Shown: one piece after another, positions 10,047-18,523 of the stretch
Layout: each line of letters opens with the position of its first letter
Position numbering within the stretch: the first letter of the stretch is position 1
IMG/VR virus record: IMGVR_UViG_3300028416_001248
Span: 1 to 29,288 of that record
Strand: one strand, 5' to 3'
Source of the DNA: a virus
Length of the DNA: 29,288 bases
Program-made: the position numbers and the translations under genes
Notes under the pieces: model-generated
Told to the model about the DNA's origin: nothing
The model's input: only the letters and a program-made list of their open reading frames with translations
The model's database searches: none

Positions 10047-10104
10047 AAAAGATTTAATCTATAATTTAGACTAAATCTTTTAGTGTTCCTCTCAAGGTCT
10101 TTTA
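10047..10104 (-). promoter_or_regulatory. Repeated stem-loop cassette, copy 2 (before tail assembly gene)
   Basis: On the minus strand TAAAAGACCTTGAGAGG (10104-10088) is followed by a 14-bp stem (13 matched) with a 7-base loop at 10047-10081 that ends in T6. The ATG of the second tail-assembly gene is 9 bp downstream. This copy has GAGAGG in place of GAGGGG. Confidence 0.75.
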
Positions 10105-10106
10105 TT

Positions 10107-10370
10107 TTAGGAGAATTTATAAGTAAAATAACTAAGTAATCATATAATATCTTCTTTTAAAACTACTACGATGTCATTTTCTCTCTGAAGTAGCTTTTTA
10201 AATATTTTTATCCATGTTCAAATTAAATCTTTTTCTAAATCTATTACTTCTAGAGAATTTTTAAAATAAGTTTTATCAGCTTCACAGAAGCTATATTTAT
10301 ATTCTATTCCTCAAAGAGAAAATACATCAGTTTCTTGTTTTTTAAATTTATTTAGATCAAGAGTTTCCAT
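10107..10370 (-). CDS. Probable tail assembly chaperone, first gene
   Basis: The protein has 87 residues. It begins METLDLNKFKKQETDVFSLG and continues with a mostly helical body (LEKDLIGTWIKIFKKLLQRE; VVVLKEDIIGLLSYFTYKFS). I recognise no conserved motif. Its ATG overlaps the stop of the major tail protein gene (TAATG), and the next small gene and then the tape measure follow, which is the position of the lambda G analogue. The stop TAA lies 3 bp before the conserved motif of cassette copy 2. Confidence 0.5.
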
Positions 10371-11137
10371 TAGCTAACTGCTTGTTCATCAAAAATTTCA
10401 AAGATATTATTGTTACCATCAGGATATCCTATAAATTCTACTGGAATACTTGCTACTGATTCAAGATCATCATCTTCAGGGAAATCAAAAGCAAGATTGC
10501 TTGTTGCATAACCTTTATATATTTTGATACCGAATTTTTTACCATTTTCATCAGTATTTTCAAATGTAACTTCGTATAAATTAAGAGCCTTAAGTACATC
10601 TTTATAGATTACAGCTTTTGAAACATTAGGAGTGTAAGTATATGTTACAGTTATTTCTCCAGCTTGAGCTGATTTAAATAAAATATATGTTTCTCCTAGT
10701 TCTCAATTTTCTCCATCTCAAACATAAGTTGAATATGATGTAGATGTAACTGTAGTTCCATCAGCTTTTACATTTGTAATAGTAATAATACTATCATCTC
10801 CATTCTTATTAGTAAGTTTAAAAGGAGTATAAGCTATACCAACTGCTCAATAACTTTCATCAGTTACTGTTGTAGGTGTTCCTGCTGTATTTACTAAATC
10901 TCCGATTCCATCTACTTTTGCAATGTTATCTAAAAATAATTCAGCAAGTTCAGCATTAAATTTAACCTGATCTATCTTTTTTCTTGGTGGTAGCTTAGAA
11001 TTAGCAAATTTTAACTGAGCTATCAAGAATGACACTTCTAGTCATGCTCCTTTCAATGCTCATACATTTACTCCATCTAATTTCAGAATACCATTTCACA
11101 TTCTGATAGAATCAGATCTTTGCACAGGTGTTTGCAT
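10370..11137 (-). CDS. Major tail tube protein
   Basis: The protein has 255 residues. It begins with a strand-rich tail-tube region (ILKLDGVNVGALKGAGLEVSF), and contains a Thr/Val/Ile-rich insertion at about 120-180 (ITITNVKADGTTVTS; AGEITVTYTYTP) that looks like an added Ig-like beta domain displayed on the tube. The C-terminal part ends in a strand pair (IPVEFIGYPDGNNNIFEIFDE). It lies just upstream of the two small tail-assembly genes and the tape measure, the standard place for the tube protein. Few Gly are encoded by TGA here compared with neighbours; GGA and GGT dominate, as in the capsid gene, which may reflect selection for fast decoding in abundant proteins (inference). Confidence 0.75.
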
Positions 11138-11152
11138 ATTTTATATTGGTTA

Positions 11153-11206
11153 AAAAAATAATACCTGTATAAACTACAAGTATTATTTTTCCCCTCAAGG
11201 TCATTT
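11153..11206 (-). promoter_or_regulatory. Repeated stem-loop cassette, copy 3 (before major tail gene)
   Basis: The minus strand has AAATGACCTTGAGGGG (11206-11191) followed by the hairpin AAATAATACTTGTA/TACAGGTATTATTT and T7. The major tail ATG is 16 bp after the hairpin. Here the motif is 57 bp beyond the upstream stop codon, separated from it by the terminator of the cargo gene, which shows that the motif belongs to the downstream gene and not to an upstream coding sequence. Confidence 0.75.
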
Positions 11207-11222
11207 CGGTTTTAAAAATGCT

Positions 11223-11248
11223 TGAAGCCCCCAATTAAGGGAGCTTCA
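11223..11248 (-). terminator. Rho-independent terminator of the cargo gene
   Basis: On the minus strand TGAAGCTCCC and GGGGGCTTCA form a 10-bp stem (one G-T pair) around TTAATT, followed by AGCATTTTT. The stem is far richer in G and C than the other hairpins in this window. It ends the foreign-looking gene 15 bp after its stop. Confidence 0.8.
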
Positions 11249-11262
11249 GGTTAGAGAGGAAT

Positions 11263-11655
11263 CTATGCAGTAACGATAGAATCCTCTTTTTCGAAAGGCT
11301 GGAAATTTCCAGTGACGCATTTAACGACTTCGTCCCAGCGATTACTTTGCATATTGCCAAGAATCGTTGAGTTTTCGCCGTGTTCTTTTGCCACTTCTTC
11401 CTGGTTCATAACCGTTGCATTGATGTAGAAGCGACCAGATTCATTGAATCGCTTACTGGTAGTTTCGATGATCTGACCATCAACATCGAACTTGGCGGTT
11501 ACCAGATCAAAGAACTGAACTGCAAAGCAGTTTTGCGGAATATCCAGCTCTCCGAGCTCTCGGTTCTTCACCTTTTTCACTGACTCCTCTGGATAGAATG
11601 AGCCAGGAAATAACAAAGTTGCATAGGTTGTTTTACTCGAATCGATCATCTTCAT
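11263..11655 (-). CDS. Foreign-looking cargo gene (moron), standard-code type, unknown function
   Basis: The protein has 130 residues and I do not recognise it. It starts MKMIDSSKTTYATLLFPGSF, has mixed charged and aromatic residues (FNESGRFYINATVMNQEEV; SNRWDEVVKCVTGNFQPFEK), two cysteines and no signal peptide or membrane segment. It differs from every other long gene here: there is no in-frame TGA at all, its glycines are GGx, it uses codons such as CTG, CGC, ACC and GTT freely, and its base composition is clearly richer in G and C. A strong Shine-Dalgarno (AGGAGA, 6 bases before ATG), a sigma70-like promoter and a GC-rich terminator frame it. It sits between tail completion and major tail genes, a typical spot for independently expressed phage morons. 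It looks recently acquired, most likely from a standard-code bacterium or its phage; an assembly chimera must also be considered. Confidence 0.75.
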   Translation of the reverse strand: MKMIDSSKTTYATLLFPGSFYPEESVKKVKNRELGELDIPQNCFAVQFFDLVTAKFDVDGQIIETTSKRFNESGRFYINATVMNQEEVAKEHGENSTILGNMQSNRWDEVVKCVTGNFQPFEKEDSIVTA

Positions 11656-11690
11656 GGTGTATCTCCTGTATATACGGGTTTAATCTTCAT
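11652..11690 (-). CDS. Possible 12-codon leader peptide overlapping the cargo gene (ATGA)
   Basis: An ATG just after AGGAGAA opens MKIKPVYTGDTP and closes at TGA, which overlaps the cargo-gene ATG as ATGA. This is the usual architecture for translational coupling, but only if TGA is a stop. In code 25 the ribosome would read on in this frame. The overlap is therefore a sign that the cassette evolved in a standard-code genome. It could also be a chance frame. Confidence 0.4.
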   Translation of the reverse strand: MKIKPVYTGDTP

Positions 11691-11711
11691 TTCTCCTACG
11701 AGAGTATTTAT

Positions 11712-11740
11712 ATTCTACATTAAAAGTAACATAAAATCAA
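11712..11740 (-). promoter_or_regulatory. Sigma70-like promoter of the cargo gene
   Basis: On the minus strand TTGATT (11740-11735) and TAGAAT (11717-11712) are spaced by exactly 17 bp. Transcription would begin near 11705, about 50 bp before the cargo-gene ATG. It lies in the gap after the tail completion gene stop (11756). It is the best matching promoter in the window and gives the cargo gene expression independent of phage regulation. Confidence 0.65.
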
Positions 11741-11755
11741 ATAAATAGCCTGTTT

Positions 11756-12109
11756 TTAAAACTTTTGATCTTTAAAAACAAATCTAAAAGTTAGTGGCTT
11801 ACGGAATAAATTCTTTTCAGGATTAGACATATCAGGTCATATAGTATCAAGCTGTGATCTAACTCAATCATCTATTGATCTGTTAAATAATCAAACTACT
11901 AAGTCTTTTATTTCTTCGAATTCTTCCATATTAGTAGCCCATATATCAATTTGATATAGAACTTTCCTAATTCATAGATTATTTGTACTTCATCAAATTT
12001 CACTGTAACTAATAAAAGGCTTGTCCATTCATTTTATGGTTTCCTGATCTCTGCACTTTATATTTTCAGGTCATCAGATTTTTTGTATCAGGTTTACATA
12101 GTTTGCCAT
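11756..12109 (-). CDS. Tail completion/tail terminator-like protein
   Basis: The called protein has 117 residues. It contains DKPFISYSEIGG, VLYQIDIWATNMEEFEEIKDLV and a C-terminal PLTFRFVFKDQ, the alternating strand-helix-strand pattern of tail terminator proteins (DUF3168 or gp17-like) that cap the tail tube. It lies after the gp10-like gene and before the major tail protein, as expected. The ATG at 12107-12109 leaves a 42-bp gap after the previous stop. An earlier ATG at 12164, overlapping the gp10-like gene, opens MIEYSELGFIDIRK in the next frame and would fuse naturally to IYDRMANYV if one base were skipped, so the true N-terminus may be longer. Confidence 0.6.
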
Positions 12110-12150
12110 TCTATCGTAAATATATTTCCTGATATCTATAAATCATAATT

Positions 12151-12606
12151 CGCTATATTCTATCATCAGTATTTTTTTAATAATTTACTAAAATTTTGTT
12201 TTAAAACAAGCACCAATTCCTTGTGGTTTCTTTCAAGTCAATCTCTTAAATAACTTCTTTCTTCTATATCATCAGTTCAAAATTCTAAAACTCTTCAATA
12301 TTCCTCTGTAACTCATTGATTTACTCCTACTACATATCTTCATTCTCATATTTTTTGCATTCAAATACTTCTTTTCAAGTTTCATGTAACTCATTCATAC
12401 CAATGCCCATCTATTTGCACTGGTTTATAATGACTACTTCTCTCAGGAGCTTTCAGGTCCTTTCTATCTATATTATTCTTTGGTAATCTATCCTTATCTC
12501 TAGGAGTTATTTCTCTTACTTTACTAGTAAGTATATTTGATGTAATCTGTACAGATTCATCTATACTCCTTTTCAAAGCTATAGTATTTAAATTAAATTC
12601 AGCCAT
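12151..12606 (-). CDS. Head-tail joining protein, HK97 gp10-like
   Basis: The protein has about 151 residues. Features of the gp10 family are an N-terminal amphipathic helix (LNTIALKRSIDESVQITSNIL), a middle SSHYKPVQIDGHWYEGVTGNLKRSI-like stretch (about 58-82; pattern of p..tG.Lk.SI), VGVNQGVTEEYGRVLEFGT (about 93-111; pattern Y...lEfGT) and a C-terminal helix starting RSYLRDGLERN. This component joins head and tail and belongs to the neck. The key glycines of TGNL and EFGT are TGA codons. The last residues depend on the T-run near 12170, so the exact stop is a little less certain than for other genes. Confidence 0.75.
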
Positions 12607-12609
12607 AAC

Positions 12610-12960
12610 TTAATTAATAAATCTTAAAATACTTTTGTTGTGATCATGTTTTCTATTCATGTACACTTTTTCTACAAAGATAACTTCAAAAATATTTCAT
12701 TCTAGAGTAACTTTATCTCATTTATTTGGTAAGATATCAGATTTACTATAAAGTTCATACTCCTTAGATGTAAAACCTAATTGTCATGCACTATCAAGAC
12801 TGTCATCGTTTATGGATTTTCATCTCTCTAAAATTATTCACTTAAATAAAATCTGAGTTGAAGAGTCTTTCACTTTCTCTCAATATTTATTCAGACCTTT
12901 AGTAATGCTTTCTAGAGTAATATCTTGAAAAGCAAAGCTAAAATTATCTATAAAAGCCAT
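12610..12960 (-). CDS. Putative head closure/head-tail protein
   Basis: The protein has 116 residues. It begins with a helical part (FQDITLESITKGLNKYG) and ends in beta strands (KGDKVTLEGNIFEVIFVEKVY, about 80-100, then SILRFI). A small, C-terminally beta-barrelled protein between the gp6-like adaptor and gp10-like gene is typically the head closure (stopper) protein. No decisive motif is visible, so the call rests on order and fold pattern. Its TAA is 4 bp before the next ATG. Confidence 0.5.
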
Positions 12961-12967
12961 AAATTTT

Positions 12968-13561
12968 TTAAATTATTCATTTAAAAGATTTATACTTTGA
13001 AATTATCATATCGAAGTTTTGTTTAATAGCTATATTAAATCTATCTTTAATGTTAGATTCTCTCTCAGACTCTCAGAAGTAAGTCACAGAAAGGCTTCCA
13101 AGCTTCTGAGTTTTTATATTTTTATTCTCTAAACTCTCGCTATTATCTCCACTTATTCATAAATCGATTGATAAATTAATGCATAAATCTAAACTCATTT
13201 TTTCTATGTCAGAAGGAACTGTGTCAAATCAAATATTATACTTAATTTCTATATTTTTCTTTCATTTTCTAGTCTTTTCTTCTAAATATACTATATAATT
13301 ATCTATGTAATCTACAGTATAGTTATAAGACTCATTTTTAAGTTTTATATATTCAATATTATTAGCTTTATGATCTAAGTATATCTTATTACTTCAAGTT
13401 CCATCTACTCTTGCAATTATATCTTGTTTTCACAAGTTATATCATATTTTTGAGTCTATCATATTCGTAGCTTGCTCTATAATTAAAAGAAGCTTTGAAT
13501 CACTACTATTATCAGTAATTCAAAGCTTATCTTTTAAGCTACTTAAAGTAGTATAATTCAT
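12968..13561 (-). CDS. Head-tail adaptor (gp6/connector-like)
   Basis: The protein has 197 residues. It begins LSSLKDKLGITDNSSDSKL followed by IIEQATNMIDSKIGYN, which is the usual start of phage head-tail connector adaptors (a short helix, D-x-x-L repeats, and a helix with I/D residues). A beta-rich middle (IIARVDGTGSNKIYL; NYTVDYIDNYIVYLEE) and a C-terminal helix bundle (IEKMSLDLCINLSIDLG) follow. It comes after the capsid and SAP-like genes, where adaptors that dock to the portal are encoded. The ATG is 7 bp after the previous TAA. Confidence 0.65.
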
Positions 13562-13567
13562 TGTTTG

Positions 13568-13978
13568 TTATATTAATCAATTATCTGTAGCTAAATTTTT
13601 AAGTCCCTCATCTGTTTTTCATTCTAGTTCTGATTCATCTAGTATTCACTCATTAACTAATAGTTCTCAGTAGTTTGTAGTATCTGAATCTGTATTATCA
13701 GTTATTTTTCCTGCTTCAAATTCATCTACTAGTTTATTTAGTTCAGCAACTCTCAGTTTTTTATCATACTCTATTCAAGCATGATCTAGAATTTCTTTAC
13801 ACTCTTTTCAAGTTCTCTGATTATCATTTTTTACTATATTTTTCTTCTCAATCTTTTCTTTTACTACTGAGAATCAAGCTTGTAAATAATCATCTAGTTT
13901 TGATTTATCTACATCTAAAATTTGTCATTTTTTAGCTCAGTTGTAGATTCTATTTTTATTATTTATAACTCTAACCAT
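13568..13978 (-). CDS. Small protein with HeH/SAP-like motif
   Basis: The protein has 136 residues. It has a beta-like start (MVRVINNKNRIYNGAKKGQIL) and a Lys-rich linker, then two helix-extension-helix type segments: GKECKEILDHAGIEYDKKLRVAELNKLVDEF (about 57-88) and GELLVNEGILDESELEGKTDEGLKNLAT near the end. HeH/SAP/LEM-like motifs of this kind occur in phage proteins next to the capsid gene, and may bind DNA or act in head assembly. The gene starts 20 bp after the capsid stop. Role in the head is inferred from position. Confidence 0.55.
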
Positions 13979-13997
13979 ATTAAATTATATTAAAAAA

Positions 13998-15209
13998 TTA
14001 AGTTGTTTTATTATTTTTAACAAGCACTGTAGCTTCAGGATTTTCTATTAAAATATCTAGTTTCATTTTATACCAGAAGTTATATCCATCAGGTGCAACT
14101 CTTTCAGGTTCAAGTTTTAAGTCAGTTTGGATTCAGATAATTACATTTTTAGGATTCGTTCCTATAATATCAGCACCATCTAAGATTACTTTATCAACTT
14201 TCATTCCAGCTTCTATATCATAGATTAATGGTGTAGTTGTTGTAATAGAATTTGCATCTATTGAAGCTACTATATAAGTCATTTGAGTAGCATTACCATA
14301 ATCTACAGTTATACTATCTCCAGCACTTATATCTCCTGTTAAATCAGTATCTATAAATATACCTGAAGTTCCTGCATTTTGTGGATTTGTAATATTAGCT
14401 GAAACTCATGTTTTTACAGGATTCTCATTTATCATCAACGATACTTCATTAATTTTAGTTCCTGCAATTCTATTTTTATTAGTTTCTCCATCTCATCTAT
14501 TACCATTTGGATCATTATATAATTCATCAAGGTCTATTTGAGTATCAGGATCATGGAAGAATTCTATTTCTTTTTTATATTTATTAGCTAGGGCTTTCTT
14601 TGCTTGAACATATTTTTTTCTAGTAATATCTCTACCTGTAAACACATTCGTATCTGATCCATCTAACACATTACCATCTTTTTCAATTTGGTACTTAATA
14701 CCATCAAACATATTTAATATTCAATTATCAGCTGATGGATTTTCTAGTTTTCTACCATATATTGCTGTTTCTACTAACTCATTAGCAATCTTTTTAGCAA
14801 TAATTCTTTTCATATGTTCTTCAAAACTTTTTCATTCGATGTTATCATCAATTTCATCATCTGATAAGTAGAAGAATCATTCTACTTTCTTTGAACTTAA
14901 AAATATTGAATCAGTTTGCACTTTATATCATGCTTTACCTGTTTGACCATGAGTTCTTTTACCAGCACCTCAAGGCATCAGAAATTTTCAAGGAGCAATC
15001 AATTTTGCAATTTCTTTTGTTGGTCATGTCATTGTAATCACTCTGAATTTCTTTAGTAATCCTTGTGATTCATCTTTTACATAATCAATAAACTGTTTAG
15101 CTTCATCATTTTTCCAATGGAAATTTACAGGAACTCAGTTTGAATCTAAAGTGAAAGCCTTTTTTAGATCCTCTGTTTTTTTAGTCCTTTTCTTTAGTTG
15201 TATAGGCAT
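13998..15209 (-). CDS. Major capsid protein, HK97 fold
   Basis: The protein has 403 residues. It begins with an N-arm (MPIQLKKRTKKTEDLKKAFT), then segments of an HK97-type capsid: an E-loop-like region with GAGKRTHGQTGKAGYKVQT (about 96-114), a spine-helix region EEHMKRIIAKKIANELVETAIYG (about 145-167), and a C-terminal P-domain or A-domain part with ERVAPDGYNFWYKMKLDILIENPEATVLV. A Thr/Ala-rich insertion (about 245-320) may be an extra surface domain. It follows the scaffold gene by 23 bp. Gly is mainly GGT/GGA, with fewer TGA than in low-abundance proteins. Capsid identity is supported mainly by size and position. Confidence 0.75.
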
Positions 15210-15232
15210 ATTTAGTGAGTTATAATATAAAA

Positions 15233-15649
15233 TTAATCTATTTTTGAGATCCTTTGATCTTTTAAAACTTTTTCCATACTTTCAACTCTATCAATAGTAG
15301 AATCTAGAGCTTCAGATACTGTTTTATCATCTTCTTCTTTTTCTTTTTTTATTTTTTCTATATCTCCTGTTAATTCTTTAAGTTGTCACATAAAATTTGT
15401 TACATCATCAGAAGATAAATACATATCTACATATTTTTTGATAGCTTCTTTTCATTGCTCTGACTCAAAAAACTTTTTTACATCTTCCTCAGAAGTAGTT
15501 TCAGTTTCATCTTCTACCTCTTTAGAAAGTTCAGCTTTCATTTCAGAAGCTTCTTCAAATTTCTTAATTGCTTCCTCTGATTTATCTTCTTTTAATAGAG
15601 ATATACCATCAGAAAAAACTCCAAAAAATTTTTCTAGTAGTTCTTTCAT
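15233..15649 (-). CDS. Capsid scaffolding protein
   Basis: The protein has 138 residues, strongly acidic and almost wholly helical: EDKSEEAIKKFEEASEMKAE, KEVEDETETTSEEDVKKFFE, then coiled coil LKELTGDIEKIKKEKEEDDK and LDSTIDRVESMEKVLKDQR. Composition and coiled coil together with its place immediately before the capsid gene fit an internal scaffold that is removed on maturation, probably by the XkdF-like protease two genes upstream. The start MKELLEKFF is chosen; a longer upstream frame would run through the stem-loop cassette copy 4. Confidence 0.7.
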
Positions 15650-15665
15650 ATAAATAAATTTAAAA

Positions 15666-15714
15666 TATAAACAATTACAGACTAGTTTCTTTATTATTCC
15701 CCTCAAGGTCATTT
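15666..15714 (-). promoter_or_regulatory. Repeated stem-loop cassette, copy 4 (before scaffold gene)
   Basis: The minus strand contains AAATGACCTTGAGGGGAA (15714-15697), followed by a region with only weak pairing (AAAC/GTTT and AATA/TATT around a 12-base loop) and then the scaffold ATG. The motif is intact, but this copy has the weakest stem-loop of the six. It lies inside the 3' end of the preceding small gene if TGA is read as Gly. Confidence 0.6.
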
Positions 15715-15873
15715 CAAATTGGATAATATTTTGTTTAATTTTTCTTTGTTTTTATTTTTCTTTACTGTTTTAAATAATGCGAATTTATTCTCAGCTTGCT
15801 CTACTGCAGGTGTGTTATCTTTTGTTACTAGACTAATTCCATCTACAAACACATTTTTTATATCTCTAGGCAT
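15694..15873 (-). CDS. Small basic protein of unknown function
   Basis: The protein has up to 59 residues: MPRDIKNVFVDGISLVTKD, then APAVEQ-like helix (TPAVEQAENKFALFK) and a very basic tail (TVKKNKNKEKLNKILSNLK). It resembles small phage proteins found between the protease and scaffold genes, but I cannot name a family. The C-terminal residues GPGGE are encoded by the conserved cassette motif; reading the first or second TGA there as a stop would remove them. Its ATG is 11 bp past the TAA of the protease gene. Confidence 0.6.
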
Positions 15874-15883
15874 CTTGTTTTTA

Positions 15884-16252
15884 TTAAACTATAAAATATC
15901 ATTCCATTGATACTCAGACAAAATCTCAGGCTTTTACACTTTTGTATAATTCATTATCTAAGAACTTAACTCAGACATACCAACTTCATTTTTTTACAAT
16001 AGTTTCTCATACTATGATATCATTTGGAGCTATGAAATTTTCCACAAATTGATATTTTGTTTTTTCTATTTCAGTATTTTCTTCATGATCTATATTTAAA
16101 AATTTGTTTTGCATATTAGCACCAAAATCATGAGCTGTCTTTATTATTTCTTCAGCTGTTATCACATCTCAGTTTCTATCCTCAATATCAGGTGTTAAAA
16201 TACAAAAACTCACAGTCTTATGTATATCATCTGTTTTTAAAAGTTTTATCAT
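15884..16252 (-). CDS. Phage serine protease, XkdF-like
   Basis: The protein has 122 residues. It follows the XkdF family pattern closely: ILTPDIEDRNGDVITAEEI (18-36), a helix ending in AHDFG, FLNIDHEE with candidate catalytic His56, VENFIAPNDIIVG, KKGSWYVGVKF and finally AGDFVGVSMEGYF with candidate catalytic Ser115. XkdF-like enzymes are putative prohead proteases that trim scaffold and capsid. Its place after the MuF-like gene and before scaffold and capsid agrees. The gene begins 12 bp after stem-loop cassette copy 5, with ATG preceded by GTG (GTGATG). Confidence 0.82.
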
Positions 16253-16274
16253 CACAGTTTTTTAGGAAATAAAA

Positions 16275-16326
16275 AAAACACTACTTTATAGTCTAGTAGT
16301 GTTTTGATTCTCTTTAAGGTCTTTTA
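16275..16326 (-). promoter_or_regulatory. Repeated stem-loop cassette, copy 5 (before protease gene)
   Basis: The minus strand reads TAAAAGACCTTAAAGAGAA (16326-16308), the most divergent motif, followed by a perfect 10-bp stem AAAACACTAC/GTAGTGTTTT with an 11-base loop and a run of eight T in all. The protease ATG is 22 bp downstream. The upstream gene already ended at TAA 2 bp before the motif, in a different frame, so the motif is not coding here. Confidence 0.7.
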
Positions 16327-16327
16327 A

Positions 16328-16432
16328 TTACATTGCATCGTGAAGTAGTTCTATATCATCATCATCTAAATCATCAAATGACATTCAAAATTCTTCCTCA
16401 ACCTCCTCTCTCATTACTTCATTCTCATCCAT
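16328..16432 (-). CDS. Tiny acidic protein (34 residues)
   Basis: The frame encodes MDENEVMREEVEEEFGMSF followed by DDLDDDDIELLHDAM: more than half Asp or Glu, one Gly from TGA. It lies between the MuF-like gene (stop 16484) and the protease gene. Such acidic peptides can be DNA mimics, scaffold helpers or antitoxin-like, but nothing here decides. Codon use is like the neighbours and the frame ends just before cassette copy 5, which supports it as a real gene. Confidence 0.55.
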
Positions 16433-16483
16433 AATATAAGTTTTAATTAATAAATTCTTTATAAGAATACTCAAAAAATATAA

Positions 16484-17251
16484 TTATTCAATTAATCAAC
16501 TCTCAGGATTTACTATACTGTAATCAGTATAACATCTACAATTAAATCAATGAGGTGCATGATCTGTATTAGTTCATGGAAATAGCTCATTTTTAGCTAT
16601 CCATCAAGCTTCTTCATTTTTTAGATGACTTTCTCTAGCATTACTATCTCCTTGAGTTTTACTTCTTTTGTATCAAGTTACTCAGAAATTTTTAGTATAT
16701 TCATCATGCTGTTTTCTTGATCAGTATTCGTATGCATTTCATACTTCCATTACAGCAATTAAACTTGATCTATAAGTAGAATATTTTAAGAATTTATCAT
16801 CAATCTTTTTAGCAATTTCTTGGAGAGTATCTCATTTAGATATTCAATATTCTATTATTTTTCATATTTCTTCTCTCGTTGTATCATCTATTTCTGATAT
16901 AAGTTCTCAGGCTCTATTTTTTGCATATTCTAACTGATATTCATTACTTATTCAAATATCTAAAGTAAGTCATATATTTTCAAGCTCTAATTTACTTTTT
17001 TGCTCTTGCTCTAACTGTCATAATAAAACTACAGCTGAAAGTTTCTCTATTAATTCTTTATTAATTTTTGGATCTGTAGATTTCTTAATATTCTTGTTAT
17101 CTTTTAGTTCTTCTATATATTTTTTAGCTTCTTGCTCAAAATATTTATTAAAGTGGTTTATAAAGTCATAGAAATACTCCATAAACTCTTTTGATTTTAC
17201 TTTTTCAAAATCATCTATTATTTTCTTTACTAGTTTTATTTGTTTTTTCAT
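16484..17251 (-). CDS. Head morphogenesis protein, Mu F-like
   Basis: The protein has 255 residues. The N-terminal half is helical (IIDDFEKVKSKEFMEYFYDF; EQEAKKYIEELKD). The C-terminal half carries the MuF core: RSSLIAVMEVGNAYEYGS-type helix, GVTGYKRSKTQGDSNARESH (R and H of the conserved D..R..H), a GWI segment, and the closing TDHAPHGFNCRC with the Cys-Arg-Cys end. MuF-type proteins sit at the portal vertex inside the capsid and help DNA ejection or head assembly. The ATG overlaps the portal stop by 16 bases, and portal-MuF is a standard pair. Confidence 0.85.
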
Positions 17252-18507
17252 AATCAGATTTTATTTAAAAATTTTCACCATTTTGAGTAATTTTTCTCTA
17301 GACTTTTTTCTACTTCATCTAATTCTATATCTTCTTTATTATCAAATTCTGATCATCATGATGTTAAAAGCTCATCTCCTCAAGGTAGTGGATCAAGTCA
17401 AAGAGATTCTCTTTGCTCATTAGCAGTAGTAATACCTGCTTTCTTGTATCAAACTGCTATTTTCATTTCATCTACTCAATTTTTCAAATCTACTTTATTA
17501 AAATCAATCTCGTTTATTTCATCTTCAGAAATTTCTTTTAAAACTATATCATCTTCTTTTACTTTTTTCCAAGATAGAAGCTGAGCTTTTAATTGTCTTA
17601 ATATTTTATTTTGAAGTGGTATAATAATATCAGCATATAAACTCTCTAGAGCTACATTACTTGTAGCTTTATTTGAATTCTTTGAAGACAATAAGTCAAA
17701 AGGAATATTTGTTGATATAGCTATATCTTCTTTTAACTCTCTTTTAAGTGCTATAAACTTATCAGGATCTATTCTTGTTGATAGGTCTATTTTTCCTATC
17801 TTTCAAGTTAAAAATAAAGTATTATGAGAATTATCTATTCCTGATATTTTATCTTTTATCATCTCTTCAATCTTTTCTACTTGCTCAGTTGTTAAATTTC
17901 AAAGTTCATCATACAAGATATTTGGCTCTATATTTCCTCACTTAAAAAAATTCTTATAGTATTTAGTTATAAAAGCTAAGAGTACTACTTCATCAATACA
18001 AGAATGGAATAAGCTATCTCAATAATGTTTATCTCCAAGTGATCATCTTTTGAAAAATAATACTTCATCATTAGAAAAAGGAACTTTCTTGATTCACTTC
18101 TTAGACCTTTGATAATATGCTACTTTTTTGTTGTTTTTAGAGGATTTTCTGATTGTAGGAGTCAAAATTGTTTCAAATTCTAATAAACTCTCTTTATTAC
18201 CATTTTTTAGTCTTTCTGAGAAAGAATTTCAAAAAGTAAGTAGGTTTTGAGCTATGATATCAATATCCAAGTTATCTAGTAGATTATCTAGCTCTTCATT
18301 GTCTGTTTTTATAAATCAACTATCTACTTTTGATGATATTTTTTTAATAATTCAAGATATAATGGAACTATTATCATAAGCATATAATAATTCATCAAAT
18401 CATACTTCAGGTTCTATTACTCAATCATTTGAACTGAATAGTTCATCAGATCTATCATCAATCTGTTTTGATACTCATGATTTAAATAATTTTATTTTAT
18501 CTGACAT
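17236..18507 (-). CDS. Portal protein, HK97 family
   Basis: The protein has 423 residues. Portal features are: the start region SSIISGIIKKISSKVDSGFIK (about 48-68), LTFGNSFSERLKNG (about 89-102), GIKKVPFSNDEVLFFKRGSLGDKHYGDSLF (about 137-166, the common 'vi H.k.......yG.SpL' pattern), ISGIDNSHNTLFLTGKIGKI, SRIDPDKFIALKRELKEDIA-like segment and IPFDLLSSKNSNKATSNVALESLY (about 275-298, the typical 'fgVPp.lLg......ysn.e' pattern). The C-terminus has KKAGITTANEQRESLGLDPLPGGD, the clip or crown turn seen in most portals (TxNExR..LGLxPlpGGD). Many of these Gly are TGA. It forms the dodecameric DNA channel. The ATG follows stem-loop cassette copy 6. Confidence 0.93.
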
Positions 18508-18523
18508 AATTTTTAGCAAAAAA

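Noticed and set aside
9585-10370. Lambda-like G/GT programmed frameshift in the two tail assembly genes
   Set aside because: The genes are separated by a stop, a stem-loop cassette and an independent ATG; no slippery site at the end of the first gene.
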